64,000 bases of DNA from contig JACQYK010000065.1 in NCBI GenBank assembly GCA_016208255.1, forward strand, positions 1 to 64,000, written 5' to 3'. The position numbers and the translations under genes were made by a program. A model generated the notes under the pieces. That model did not search any database. It worked only from the letters and a program-made list of their open reading frames with translations, and was not told the DNA's origin. Positions 47,880-56,260 of this stretch are shown piece by piece; within the stretch, counting starts at the first letter, position 1, and each line of letters begins with the position of its first letter. Source of the stretch: Deltaproteobacteria bacterium. GTDB lineage: Bacteria > Desulfobacterota > RBG-13-43-22.

Positions 47880-48614
47880 CTAAATCAGCTCCCCAATCTT
47901 ATCCTCTTGCCCTTGAAGCATCAAATGGACCCCCTGAAAACGTCCGTCCTTCCTGATGGTCTCAATCAAATGGGACGTGAACTCAATCATTCTTGGCTGG
48001 AATTCCGTCGAAGGAACCGATTTGAATTGATCCGCCAACGATTCCGGGATTAATAATCCGGGATATTTTCCCAAGACATATCCTCGGACCTGTTCTTCCC
48101 TTAACAAAAAAACCGAAGCCAATAACGGGGTTTTAATTCCAGGACCCTGCTTAAAAATGCCTTCCACATCAGCCAGGTCAAAAACGGGATGGCTTATAAA
48201 AAAATGAACTCCGGCCCCTTCTTTTTTTCTAAGTTTCAAATACAGGGGTTCAACAGGGGTTCCCGTCAGGGTAACGGCCGATCCAATGGTAAATAACGGG
48301 GGGGGGCCTTCAATAACATTTCCCGAAATATCCCTGTTGGAATTCAGTAGGGAAAGAGCCCAGATCAGTTGAGTGGAATCTAGATCATAGACCGGCTTGC
48401 CTTCCGGATGATCCCCCCAGGTGACATAATCCCCGGTCACGGCCAGAATATTTTGAATACCCAAACCGGCCGCTGCCAAAAGATCGGACTGTAGTGCCAG
48501 ACGGTTTCGGTCCCGGCAGGTTATGGTCATAACCGGTTCCAGACCTTGTTCGAGAAGATACCGGCAAAATCCTAAAGCCCCTAAGGTTCGGGCAAACTTA
48601 CTTGGATCCGGCAT
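47880..48614 (-). CDS. metF: methylenetetrahydrofolate reductase MetF-like, N-terminal segment apparently deleted
   Basis: TCRDRNRLALQSDLLAAAGLGIQNILAVTGDYVTWGDHPEGKPVYDLDS; 244 aa; starts MPDPSKFARTL then joins CRYLLEQGLEP; SD AGGAGG overlaps metV 3' end. Confidence 0.85.
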   Translation of the reverse strand: MPDPSKFARTLGALGFCRYLLEQGLEPVMTITCRDRNRLALQSDLLAAAGLGIQNILAVTGDYVTWGDHPEGKPVYDLDSTQLIWALSLLNSNRDISGNVIEGPPPLFTIGSAVTLTGTPVEPLYLKLRKKEGAGVHFFISHPVFDLADVEGIFKQGPGIKTPLLASVFLLREEQVRGYVLGKYPGLLIPESLADQFKSVPSTEFQPRMIEFTSHLIETIRKDGRFQGVHLMLQGQEDKIGELI

Positions 48615-49281
48615 GATACCTCCTGAGATAAGCCAGGTGGGTGACCTTCCCCGGTTTTGTCCGGTGGCGAAAATCAGCTGGGGGGCGCATGGACTCCATC
48701 TGGTCCAGTCTTCCTTCTGAGGTCAGTCTTTCATAGATGGAAACCCAGGCACAGGGTCGTTCAGGGTCCACATCGCATTTTCCATCCATCATTCCGCCGC
48801 AGGGGCCGTTATCCAGCCCTTTGGCACAGAGGGTTCTGGGGCATATCCCGCCGGTGACGGCCAGCAGACAATCGCCGCAGGCCCGGCAGCGTTCGGTCCA
48901 TAAACCCGCGGCTTCGGTTACTCCGATGAATGAAGTATTTACCCCGGGAAAAACTTTTTTCTCAGGATAAGTTTCAGCCAGGAACTGAACACCGGCCCCG
49001 CAGGCCAGGGATAAAAGACAATCAACCTCCTTGACCGGTTCTCGCAGGGTTTCCAGAAACTCATGATCGCATTGTCTTTCCGGGGTTTCTTCCGATATTC
49101 GTATTTCTTTCTTATCCAGGGCGAAGCTCATCCGAAGCTGGCTGGCCAGGAGCCCCACTTCTTTTTTGCCGCCGGCCAGGCAGACGGCCACACAGGTCCC
49201 GCAGCCCACCACCAGGATATTTTGAAAATCAGCTATACTCTTTTTAATTTCTTGAAAAGGTTTTCGAACAGCCACGATCAT
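48598..49281 (-). CDS. metV: MetV-type zinc/Fe-S protein (MTHFR C-terminal catalytic-domain-like)
   Basis: VVGCGTCVAVCLAGGKKEV...RCRACGDCLLAVTGGICPRTLCAKGLDNGPCGGMMDGKCDVDPERPCAW. Confidence 0.92.
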   Translation of the reverse strand: MIVAVRKPFQEIKKSIADFQNILVVGCGTCVAVCLAGGKKEVGLLASQLRMSFALDKKEIRISEETPERQCDHEFLETLREPVKEVDCLLSLACGAGVQFLAETYPEKKVFPGVNTSFIGVTEAAGLWTERCRACGDCLLAVTGGICPRTLCAKGLDNGPCGGMMDGKCDVDPERPCAWVSIYERLTSEGRLDQMESMRPPADFRHRTKPGKVTHLAYLRRYHAGSK

Positions 49282-49347
49282 AAAAAATATCCTAACAACT
49301 GTATTTTATTTTATTCCATAATCCGAATCCGCATTAAAGCTCTTGTT

Positions 49348-49583
49348 CACCGCAAAGCCGCAAAGAACGCAGAGGGAACGAATATTGTTCAATCCCGTGA
49401 GAGGCGGGATTGAACAAAACAACTCTGGCCTCCGGCCAAATAAATACCCGGAGGGTAGCGGAGGCTTATCGATTGCCAGCCTCTCACCCCGGCCCCCGAA
49501 CGGGGGCCTTGGCCTTGGGTCGGCCGAGCCTCCCGTGGCAATCGATAAAAGTTCTCCTTTGCGCTCTCTGCGACTTTGCGGTG
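49348..49583. repeat. MITE-like nested-palindrome element between mvhD and metV
   Basis: Imperfect TIRs CACCGCAAAGCCGCAAAGAACGCAGAG / ..GCGACTTTGCGGTG; internal TTGTTCAATCCCG/CGGGATTGAACAA and TTATCGATTGCCA/TGGCAATCGATAA. Confidence 0.8.
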
Positions 49584-49607
49584 GAAACAGTTATTTCAAA
49601 AAATCAG

Positions 49608-50024
49608 TTACGATTTTTTTAACGGGTTCGGCCCCAGCTTCCTGGCCCGGCTGGTCATCTCGGTCACCGCTCTGACCCAGGCCGGGGCATCGGAGGCGCC
49701 GATAGGAAACATCTCCAGGCGCTCCGGTTCCAAACCGATTTCCTTCAATAATCTTTTCGTATATTCCACCCGCTCTTTGGCCCTTAGATTTCCTTCCAGG
49801 AAATGACAGTCGCCGATCTCTCAGCCGCCTACCAGGAGGGCATCGGCTCCCCTTTCAAAAACCGTCAAAATATGCTGAATATCGATTTTACCGGTGCATA
49901 GATATTTGACAATTCGGACATTGGGAGCATATTGAAGCCTCATGGAACCGGCCATATCCGCCGCCGTATAGGTGCAGTAGGTACAGACCAAAGCGATTAT
50001 TTTTGGTTCAAAGGAATCGGGCAT
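49608..50024 (-). CDS. mvhD: MvhD-family electron-transfer subunit, candidate selenoprotein (UGA at 49821-49823)
   Basis: Hand read-through: MPDSFEPKIIALVCTYCTYTAADMAGSMRLQYAPNVRIVKYLCTGKIDIQHILTVFERGADALLVGG-U-EIGDCHFLEGNLRAKERVEYTKRLLKEIGLEPERLEMFPIGASDAPAWVRAVTEMTSRARKLGPNPLKKS*; UGA aligns with first Cys of the family motif GCxxGDCH. Confidence 0.88.
49788..49804 (-). promoter_or_regulatory. candidate bacterial SECIS hairpin downstream of UGA
   Basis: AUUUCC-UGGAA-GGAAAU, stem starts 16 nt after UGA; loop carries GG. Confidence 0.6.
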
Positions 50025-50230
50025 TGATACCTATTCAGTTCAAAAGTTAAAATTCAAATTGCAAAATGTAAAATGGAGAGGGTGCTGTTTACGAACTTCG
50101 AGTTCAGTATCGGCATAAGGAAGTCCTTTTAATGTCCTAAATATCTTCGTTGGTGGCTGCCTGTTGAACCGTTAACTCCCCATTTTGAACTTTTCATTTT
50201 TCATTTTGCACTTTGAATTATCAACGTTCA

Positions 50231-51769
50231 TTAACACGCTTCCAATAACGCCAGATACTGACTATCCTTCGAATGCCCCACCTGGATGGCCCCCTGAGGA
50301 CAGGCGCTGGCACAGTTTCCGCAGCCCTGGCAGGCCGCCGGATTCATCCAGGCGAAATGACGCTCGTTGATCGTCGGCACCCCGAAGGGGCAGACCCGCA
50401 AACAGGTCAGGCAGGCGACACATAATTCTTCATCCACCACGGCGGTCTTTCCCCCGACCTGAATTTCATTTTTGGATAGGATCGTTGCCGCCCGGGCCGC
50501 CGCCCCTTTGGCCTGGACCAGGCTTTCCTCCAGGGATTTAGGCCCATGCCCCAGACCGCAAAGGAACATCCCGGCCGCCGCGAAATCAAGGGGTCTGAGC
50601 TTGATATGAGCTTCCAGAAAAAAGCCGTCGGCATCCAGAGGAAGCTTTAGGGTGCCGGCCAGGATTTTCACTTCCGGGGCTGGACGGATGGCGGCTGAAA
50701 GGACTAAAAAATCAGGTCGAAGGATAAGAGGCGCTTTTAAATTTTGATCCAGGACCGTAACCACCAGCCTCCCCTGCTCTTCCCTGACCAGGGGTTTGGC
50801 CTCTGAATCAAAGCGGATAAAACGGACCCCGGCCTCCCGGGCCTGTTTGTAATAGATTTCTTTCCGGCCGTAAGTCCGGATATCCCGATACAATATAATG
50901 ACCTCGGCCTTGGGGTTGAGTCTTTTGACCTTTAAAGCATTGGCCACGGCCGTCGAACAACAGACTCGACTGCAATAGGGATGGCCTTCTTCCCGGGACC
51001 CGACACACTGGATCATGACGATCCGTTCTGCGGCCCGTATTTTTTCAGGTTCTTGGAACAGGATTTCCTGGAAATCGAGCTGGGTTTGCACCTGGGGATT
51101 CGATCCGAAACAATATTCATCCGGCCGGTGTTCGGATCCGCCGCTGGCGACGATGACCACGCCGTGATCCACCGAAACAACCCCCACCACTTCCCTCCCC
51201 CCTCGGAGGGGGAGGGTGAGGGAGGGGGGGGATTGTTCAATCCGGCTGGTAAACTGCCCCACCGATCCTTTGGTTTCTATAACTCGGCTTCGAAGAAAGA
51301 GTCGAATCCTGGGATGATGCAAAACCCGGTCTATCAGCCGGTTCACATATTCCTGCACCCCTGGCTCCTCCAGGGTCTGATGCAGCCGCAGCGCCTGCCC
51401 GCCCAAATGACCGGATTGCTCGATTAGAAAAGTCTCAAAACCCTGATCCGCCAGATTGAGGGCGGCGGTCATCCCGGCCGCGCCGCCGCCGATAACCATG
51501 GCCTTCTGGGTGACCTCCAGCGGCAGGTCAACCAGAGGTTCTAACAAACCGGTTCTGGCTACAGCCATCCGCACCAGCTCTTTGGCCTTTTCCGTAGCCG
51601 GGACCGGTTCATTTTGATGAACCCAGGAGCATTGATCTCGGATATTGGCCATTTCGAAAAGATATTTATTCAACCCGGATTTGCTCAGGGTGTCTTGAAA
51701 CAAACCTTCATGGGTCCGGGGGGAACAGGAGGCGACTATAACCCGGTTCAACCGATATTCCCGAATCAT
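50231..51769 (-). CDS. hdrA: HdrA-like flavoprotein subunit with C-terminal ferredoxin domain (N-terminal Cys module missing or displaced)
   Basis: LNRVIVASCSPRTHEGLFQDTL, MVIGGGAAGMTAALNLADQG, IQCVGSREEGHPYCSRVCC, CVACLTCLRVCPFGVP, CQGCGNCASACPQGAI. Confidence 0.9.
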   Translation of the reverse strand: MIREYRLNRVIVASCSPRTHEGLFQDTLSKSGLNKYLFEMANIRDQCSWVHQNEPVPATEKAKELVRMAVARTGLLEPLVDLPLEVTQKAMVIGGGAAGMTAALNLADQGFETFLIEQSGHLGGQALRLHQTLEEPGVQEYVNRLIDRVLHHPRIRLFLRSRVIETKGSVGQFTSRIEQSPPSLTLPLRGGREVVGVVSVDHGVVIVASGGSEHRPDEYCFGSNPQVQTQLDFQEILFQEPEKIRAAERIVMIQCVGSREEGHPYCSRVCCSTAVANALKVKRLNPKAEVIILYRDIRTYGRKEIYYKQAREAGVRFIRFDSEAKPLVREEQGRLVVTVLDQNLKAPLILRPDFLVLSAAIRPAPEVKILAGTLKLPLDADGFFLEAHIKLRPLDFAAAGMFLCGLGHGPKSLEESLVQAKGAAARAATILSKNEIQVGGKTAVVDEELCVACLTCLRVCPFGVPTINERHFAWMNPAACQGCGNCASACPQGAIQVGHSKDSQYLALLEAC

Positions 51770-54593
51770 CTGCTACATTTGTTCTTGACTGGTGACAAAT
51801 GAGAACACCGATCCTCGGTTCCTCTCCGGCAACGGATCGTTCCTCAGGAAAGACCAATTCCTTGATCCGGGTGCCCCTGACCTCGGAAAGCAAAGCCGCC
51901 GTTTCCCCGGCCGCCCCGCTGGCCTGGGTAACGGTCTCGGGGATATCTTTAGGATTTTGAAAGACCCCGCCGACAAAAATACCCGGTCTGGAAGTTCCAA
52001 TACTGTTTAAGGAAAGGTTTTGACAGAAACCAAAACGATCGGTTTCCACCTTTAGCGTCCGGACCAGCGCCTTCGATTCTGCATGGGGGACCATGCCCAC
52101 CGAAAGGACGACCAGGTCGAATTCCTCGTCCTGAAACTGATTGGCCTCATCGATATAGGAGAGAATCAGGTTATGGGTCTTGGGATTTTCAGCCACCCTG
52201 GAAATCGAACTGCGCACATAACGGACTCCGTGTCTTATTTGGGCTTGTTCGACATAGCGGTCAAAGCCTTTACCCTGGGCCCGCAGATCGATATAAAAAA
52301 TAGTCGATTCGATTAAAGCTGAATGTTCTTTGGCAATGACGGCCTGTTTGCTGGCGGCCATACAGCAGACCGAGGAACAATAATCCTGATGGATAGAGGC
52401 ATCCCTGGAGCCGACGCACTGAATCCAGGCTATTTTCCTGGGTTCCCGGCCATCCGAAGGCCGCTGGATATGACCCAGAAAAGGACCTGAGGCGGAGAGA
52501 ACCCTTTCAAATTCCAGACCGGTCAGGACATTGGGGTAACGGCCGTACCCGTATTCGCCTTTCAGGCGGGCATCAAAGATTTCAAAACCGGGAGACAGGA
52601 TGACCGCTCCGACTTCCAGGGAGATCTCTTCCGCTTTCATGGTGTGATCAATGGCCCCGGGCTTGCAGACCTCCAGACATTGATAACACTCGGAGCAGAT
52701 TCCGCAGGCCAGGCAGCGGGTCGCCTCTTCTCGGGCTTCTTCCTCAGTCATAACCCCGACCACTTCCTCAAAATGGGTGCGGCGGAGCCCCGGATCCGTT
52801 CGCTGGGGTTTAAAGCGACGGATTGGGGGGACGCCTGAGATTTCCGGCCTGGCCAAATCAAAGACCTTTTCCCGGCCGAACTCCAAATCTTCTCCCTTCG
52901 AATACCGATCAATAGAGACGGCCGCTTTTTTCCCCGCAGCCACGGCTTCGATAACCGTTGCCGGCCCTGAAACCGCGTCCCCCCCGGCAAAAATCCAGGG
53001 CAAATCGCTCTGCAGGGTAAGCCGATTAACCGTCAAGGTACCCATCCGGCTGACTTGAACGGTCGGGGGCAGGTTTAATGAGTTTATTACCGGTAGTTGG
53101 CTGATGGCCGTAACCACTCCGTCCACTTCGATCCGAAATTCCGATCCGGGAATCGGTATGGGCTTCCGTCGTCCGGAACCGTCGGGTTCTCCCAGTTTCA
53201 TACGGAGGCATTCCACCGCCTTGACTTTGCCCGATCCATCACCCAGAAAACGAACCGGCGCGGTCAGAAAGTGAATGATGACCCCTTCCTCCAGGGCCTC
53301 TTCAATTTCTTCAGCATAAGCCGGCATCTCTTCCCTGGTTCGGCGGTATAAAATCAGACCTTCCTTAGACCCCAGACGAAGGGCCGTGCGAACTGAATCA
53401 ATGGCCACGTTTCCACCGCCGATCACCGCCACTCGATCCCCCAAAGGTTGCGGATTTCCCAAAGCTGTTCTTCGCAAAAAATCGACCCCGGAGACAATCC
53501 CGGCCAGTTCCTCCCCTTCGATATTCAGGCGCATTCCCTGGTGCGCCCCGACCCCGATAAAGACGGCCTTAAAACCTTCTTCTCTCAGACTTTCCAGCGG
53601 GTGAGCCGGCCCGATAGGGGCATTCAAATGAATGGTCACTCCCAGATTTTCAATGGCTTGTATCTCTCTTTGGACCACTTCCCGGGGAAGGCGGTAGGCC
53701 GGTATGCCCACGGCCAGCATCCCTCCGGCCACGGGCAGGGCTTCAAAAATCTCAACCGCGTATCCTTCCAAGGCCAAATAATGGGCGCAAGTCAAACCGG
53801 CCGGACCGGAACCGATCACCGCCACCTTTTCCGTTTTATTCCCCTTTTTCTTGGGAGTGTTTATCGGCCCGCTCAATCGTTCATAATCGGCGACAAACCG
53901 TTTTAAGTCCCTTATGGCCAGAGGTTCATCCCCTTCTCCGCGCAGACAGCCTTCTTCACAAGGATGGGTGCAGACATATCCGCAGATAAAAGGCAAAGGA
54001 TTTTCCTGCCGGATGAGGGCCAGGGCCTCTTCAAACTTTCCCTGGGCGATCAGAGCCACATAACCCTGAACGCTGATATGAGCCGGACAGGCGGCCTTGC
54101 AGGGGGAAGTTCCGCGACGGTCTATGGCAAAGGCGGCAGGGACGGCTTGCGGGAAATGGCGATAAATGGCTTTTCGGCGGTTTAATCCCAGATTAAAATC
54201 AGCCGGGATTTCTATCGGGCAGACGGTAACGCATTCACCACAACCGGTGCAGACCGCTTCTTTGACAAAACGGGGTTCCCGAAGAAGATCGACCTGAAAG
54301 TGGCCGGGTTCCCCTTGGATTCCAGTTACCCGGCTGCGGGTAAGGGTTTCAATATTGGGATGGCCGGCGACTTCGATCAACCGGGGGGAGATCATACAGG
54401 TCGAGCAGTCGTTGGTAGGGAAGGTTTTGTCCAGTTGGGCCATAACCCCGCCGATGTTTTCGCTCTGTTCGGTCAGGTAAACCTTGAATCCGGCGTTGGC
54501 CAGATCCAAGGCCGACTGCATACCGGCGATTCCGGCCCCGACAATCAAGACGGACCCGATTTTGGCGGAAGGAGTTTGATTCATGACCGTCAC
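51708..54593 (-). CDS. HdrA fused with GltD/NfnB-like NAD(P)H-dependent FAD domain (961 aa)
   Basis: HdrA start VLIVGAGIAGMQSALDLANAGFKVYLTEQSENIGGVMAQLDKTFPTNDCSTC; GltD-like CKAACPAHISVQGYVALIAQGKFEEAL...GSGPAGLTCAHYLALEGYAVEIFEALPVAGGML; HdrA end WIQCVGSRDASIHQDYCSSVCC. Confidence 0.92.
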   Translation of the reverse strand: MTVMNQTPSAKIGSVLIVGAGIAGMQSALDLANAGFKVYLTEQSENIGGVMAQLDKTFPTNDCSTCMISPRLIEVAGHPNIETLTRSRVTGIQGEPGHFQVDLLREPRFVKEAVCTGCGECVTVCPIEIPADFNLGLNRRKAIYRHFPQAVPAAFAIDRRGTSPCKAACPAHISVQGYVALIAQGKFEEALALIRQENPLPFICGYVCTHPCEEGCLRGEGDEPLAIRDLKRFVADYERLSGPINTPKKKGNKTEKVAVIGSGPAGLTCAHYLALEGYAVEIFEALPVAGGMLAVGIPAYRLPREVVQREIQAIENLGVTIHLNAPIGPAHPLESLREEGFKAVFIGVGAHQGMRLNIEGEELAGIVSGVDFLRRTALGNPQPLGDRVAVIGGGNVAIDSVRTALRLGSKEGLILYRRTREEMPAYAEEIEEALEEGVIIHFLTAPVRFLGDGSGKVKAVECLRMKLGEPDGSGRRKPIPIPGSEFRIEVDGVVTAISQLPVINSLNLPPTVQVSRMGTLTVNRLTLQSDLPWIFAGGDAVSGPATVIEAVAAGKKAAVSIDRYSKGEDLEFGREKVFDLARPEISGVPPIRRFKPQRTDPGLRRTHFEEVVGVMTEEEAREEATRCLACGICSECYQCLEVCKPGAIDHTMKAEEISLEVGAVILSPGFEIFDARLKGEYGYGRYPNVLTGLEFERVLSASGPFLGHIQRPSDGREPRKIAWIQCVGSRDASIHQDYCSSVCCMAASKQAVIAKEHSALIESTIFYIDLRAQGKGFDRYVEQAQIRHGVRYVRSSISRVAENPKTHNLILSYIDEANQFQDEEFDLVVLSVGMVPHAESKALVRTLKVETDRFGFCQNLSLNSIGTSRPGIFVGGVFQNPKDIPETVTQASGAAGETAALLSEVRGTRIKELVFPEERSVAGEEPRIGVLICHQSRTNVADDSGISVEPGYSRLLFPPDP

Positions 54594-54674
54594 AAAGAAG
54601 TTAAGGAATCAAGAATTCGATGATTAAAGCGAATTATCGTTATAAGGAAAGGGGGGGGTGCAGCATATGGTTTT

Positions 54675-54702
54675 CCTTGAACCTTGAACCTTGAACCTTG
54701 AA
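54675..54702. repeat. heptamer tandem repeat (CCTTGAA x4)
   Basis: ccttgaa x4 then ccatgga, intergenic. Confidence 0.9.
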
Positions 54703-54771
54703 CCATGGACCTTTAATCCTTAAAATTCTTGACTCGAGACCAACTCTTTAGAAGAAATAATCCCGAGGAAC

Positions 54772-55485
54772 TCATTTTCCCAGATAGGCTCGGCGGACTT
54801 TGTCATCGGCCAGGAGCTCTTGGGATGGTCCTTCCAGGGCAACCGTTCCGGTTTCCAGAACATACCCATAACGGGCTATCTGCAAGGCCGCCCGGGCGTT
54901 TTGCTCCACCAGCAATATGGTCGTTCCTTGATCATTGAGACGGCGGATCACCTTGAATATTTCATGGACGAACAGGGGGGCGAGTCCCATGGAGGGTTCA
55001 TCCAACAGAAGGAGTTTGGGTCGGGACATCAAAGCCCTGGCGATGGCCACCATCTGCTGTTCTCCTCCGCTCATGGTTCCGGCCAACTGTTTGGCCCTTT
55101 TTCTTAAAATCGGGAATAAGGTATAAATCCAATCCAGCTTTTCTTCGATTTCAGCTTTAAATTTTCGATTATGGTATAGGTAGGCTCCCAAATATAAATT
55201 GTCCAGTACGGTCAGATGGGAAAACAACTGCCGCCCTTCCGGGACCTGTGAAATTCCCAGGGAGACAATCTTGGCCGGAGAACAATGATTAATGTCGGTC
55301 CCTTGATACCAGATCGCCCCTCCCGGAGATTGAATCACCCCGGAAATGGTTTTAAGCAAGGTGGTTTTTCCGGCCCCATTAGCCCCGATAATGGTAACGA
55401 TATCCCCTACCCCCACCCTAAGGGAGATATTTTTTAAGGCCTGAATGGTGCCGTAGAAGGCATTAACCCCTTCCAGCTTAAGCAT
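54772..55485 (-). CDS. livF: branched-chain amino acid-type ABC transporter ATPase LivF
   Basis: GANGAGKTTLLKT, MSGGEQQMVAIARALMSRPKLLLLDEPSMGLAP. Confidence 0.95.
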   Translation of the reverse strand: MLKLEGVNAFYGTIQALKNISLRVGVGDIVTIIGANGAGKTTLLKTISGVIQSPGGAIWYQGTDINHCSPAKIVSLGISQVPEGRQLFSHLTVLDNLYLGAYLYHNRKFKAEIEEKLDWIYTLFPILRKRAKQLAGTMSGGEQQMVAIARALMSRPKLLLLDEPSMGLAPLFVHEIFKVIRRLNDQGTTILLVEQNARAALQIARYGYVLETGTVALEGPSQELLADDKVRRAYLGK

Positions 55486-56260
55486 ACTCTATATCGCCCC
55501 CCAAATAGGCCTCGATCACCAGGGAATCATTTTGAATCACTTCCGGCGAACCTTCAGCGATCTTCTGCCCGTAGTTGACCACCACGATTTCATCGGAAAC
55601 TTTCATGACCAAACGCATGTCATGTTCGACCAGAAGGATGGTGATCCCCTGGTCGCGAATGGAATAAATCAGCTCCGACATGCCGTCGGTTTCCGATTCG
55701 TTTAATCCGGCCGCCGGTTCATCTAAAAGGAGCAATTGGGGCCCGGTAGCCAGGGCCCTGAGAATTTCCAGAGTCTTTTGTTCGCCCAGGGGAAGACTGC
55801 CGGCGGGAAGTTCCGCCTTCGCAGACAACCCGACCCTCTCCAGCAACTGCCTGGAATGTTCATAAATCTCGGCTTCCTCCCTTTTCATGCGGGGCAGTCG
55901 AAGACCGGAGGCCAAAAGCCCGCTGATAAAGCGGCAATGACAACCCACCATGACGTTTTCCAGGACGTTCATATTTCCGAAAAGTTCGACGGTCTGAAAG
56001 GTACGGGAAATACCCATCCCGGCCCCGCAATGGGGTTTCTGATTGGTAATGTCTTTTCCCTGAAAAATGATCCGGCCTCCGGAAACCGGATGAACCCCGG
56101 TAATCAGATTGAAAAGGGTGGTTTTCCCCGCCCCGTTAGGACCGATGATCGATTTGATCTGGCCGGATTCAACCTCGAAGGATAAATCGACGATGGCCAT
56201 CAGACCGCCGAAGGCCTTTTTCAGATTTTTAATCTTTAGAATGGGTTCGGCCAAAATCAA
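55478..56260 (-). CDS. livG: ABC transporter ATPase LivG
   Basis: GPNGAGKTTLFNLITG, LLLLDEPAAGLNESET. Confidence 0.95.
   Translation of the reverse strand: MILAEPILKIKNLKKAFGGLMAIVDLSFEVESGQIKSIIGPNGAGKTTLFNLITGVHPVSGGRIIFQGKDITNQKPHCGAGMGISRTFQTVELFGNMNVLENVMVGCHCRFISGLLASGLRLPRMKREEAEIYEHSRQLLERVGLSAKAELPAGSLPLGEQKTLEILRALATGPQLLLLDEPAAGLNESETDGMSELIYSIRDQGITILLVEHDMRLVMKVSDEIVVVNYGQKIAEGSPEVIQNDSLVIEAYLGGDIEYA

Noticed and set aside
51700-51830. In-frame TAG just upstream of the second HdrA ORF as pyrrolysine read-through
   Set aside because: Upstream sequence in that frame shows no HdrA similarity; the homologous upstream peptide is in another frame, so deletion/frameshift explains it better.
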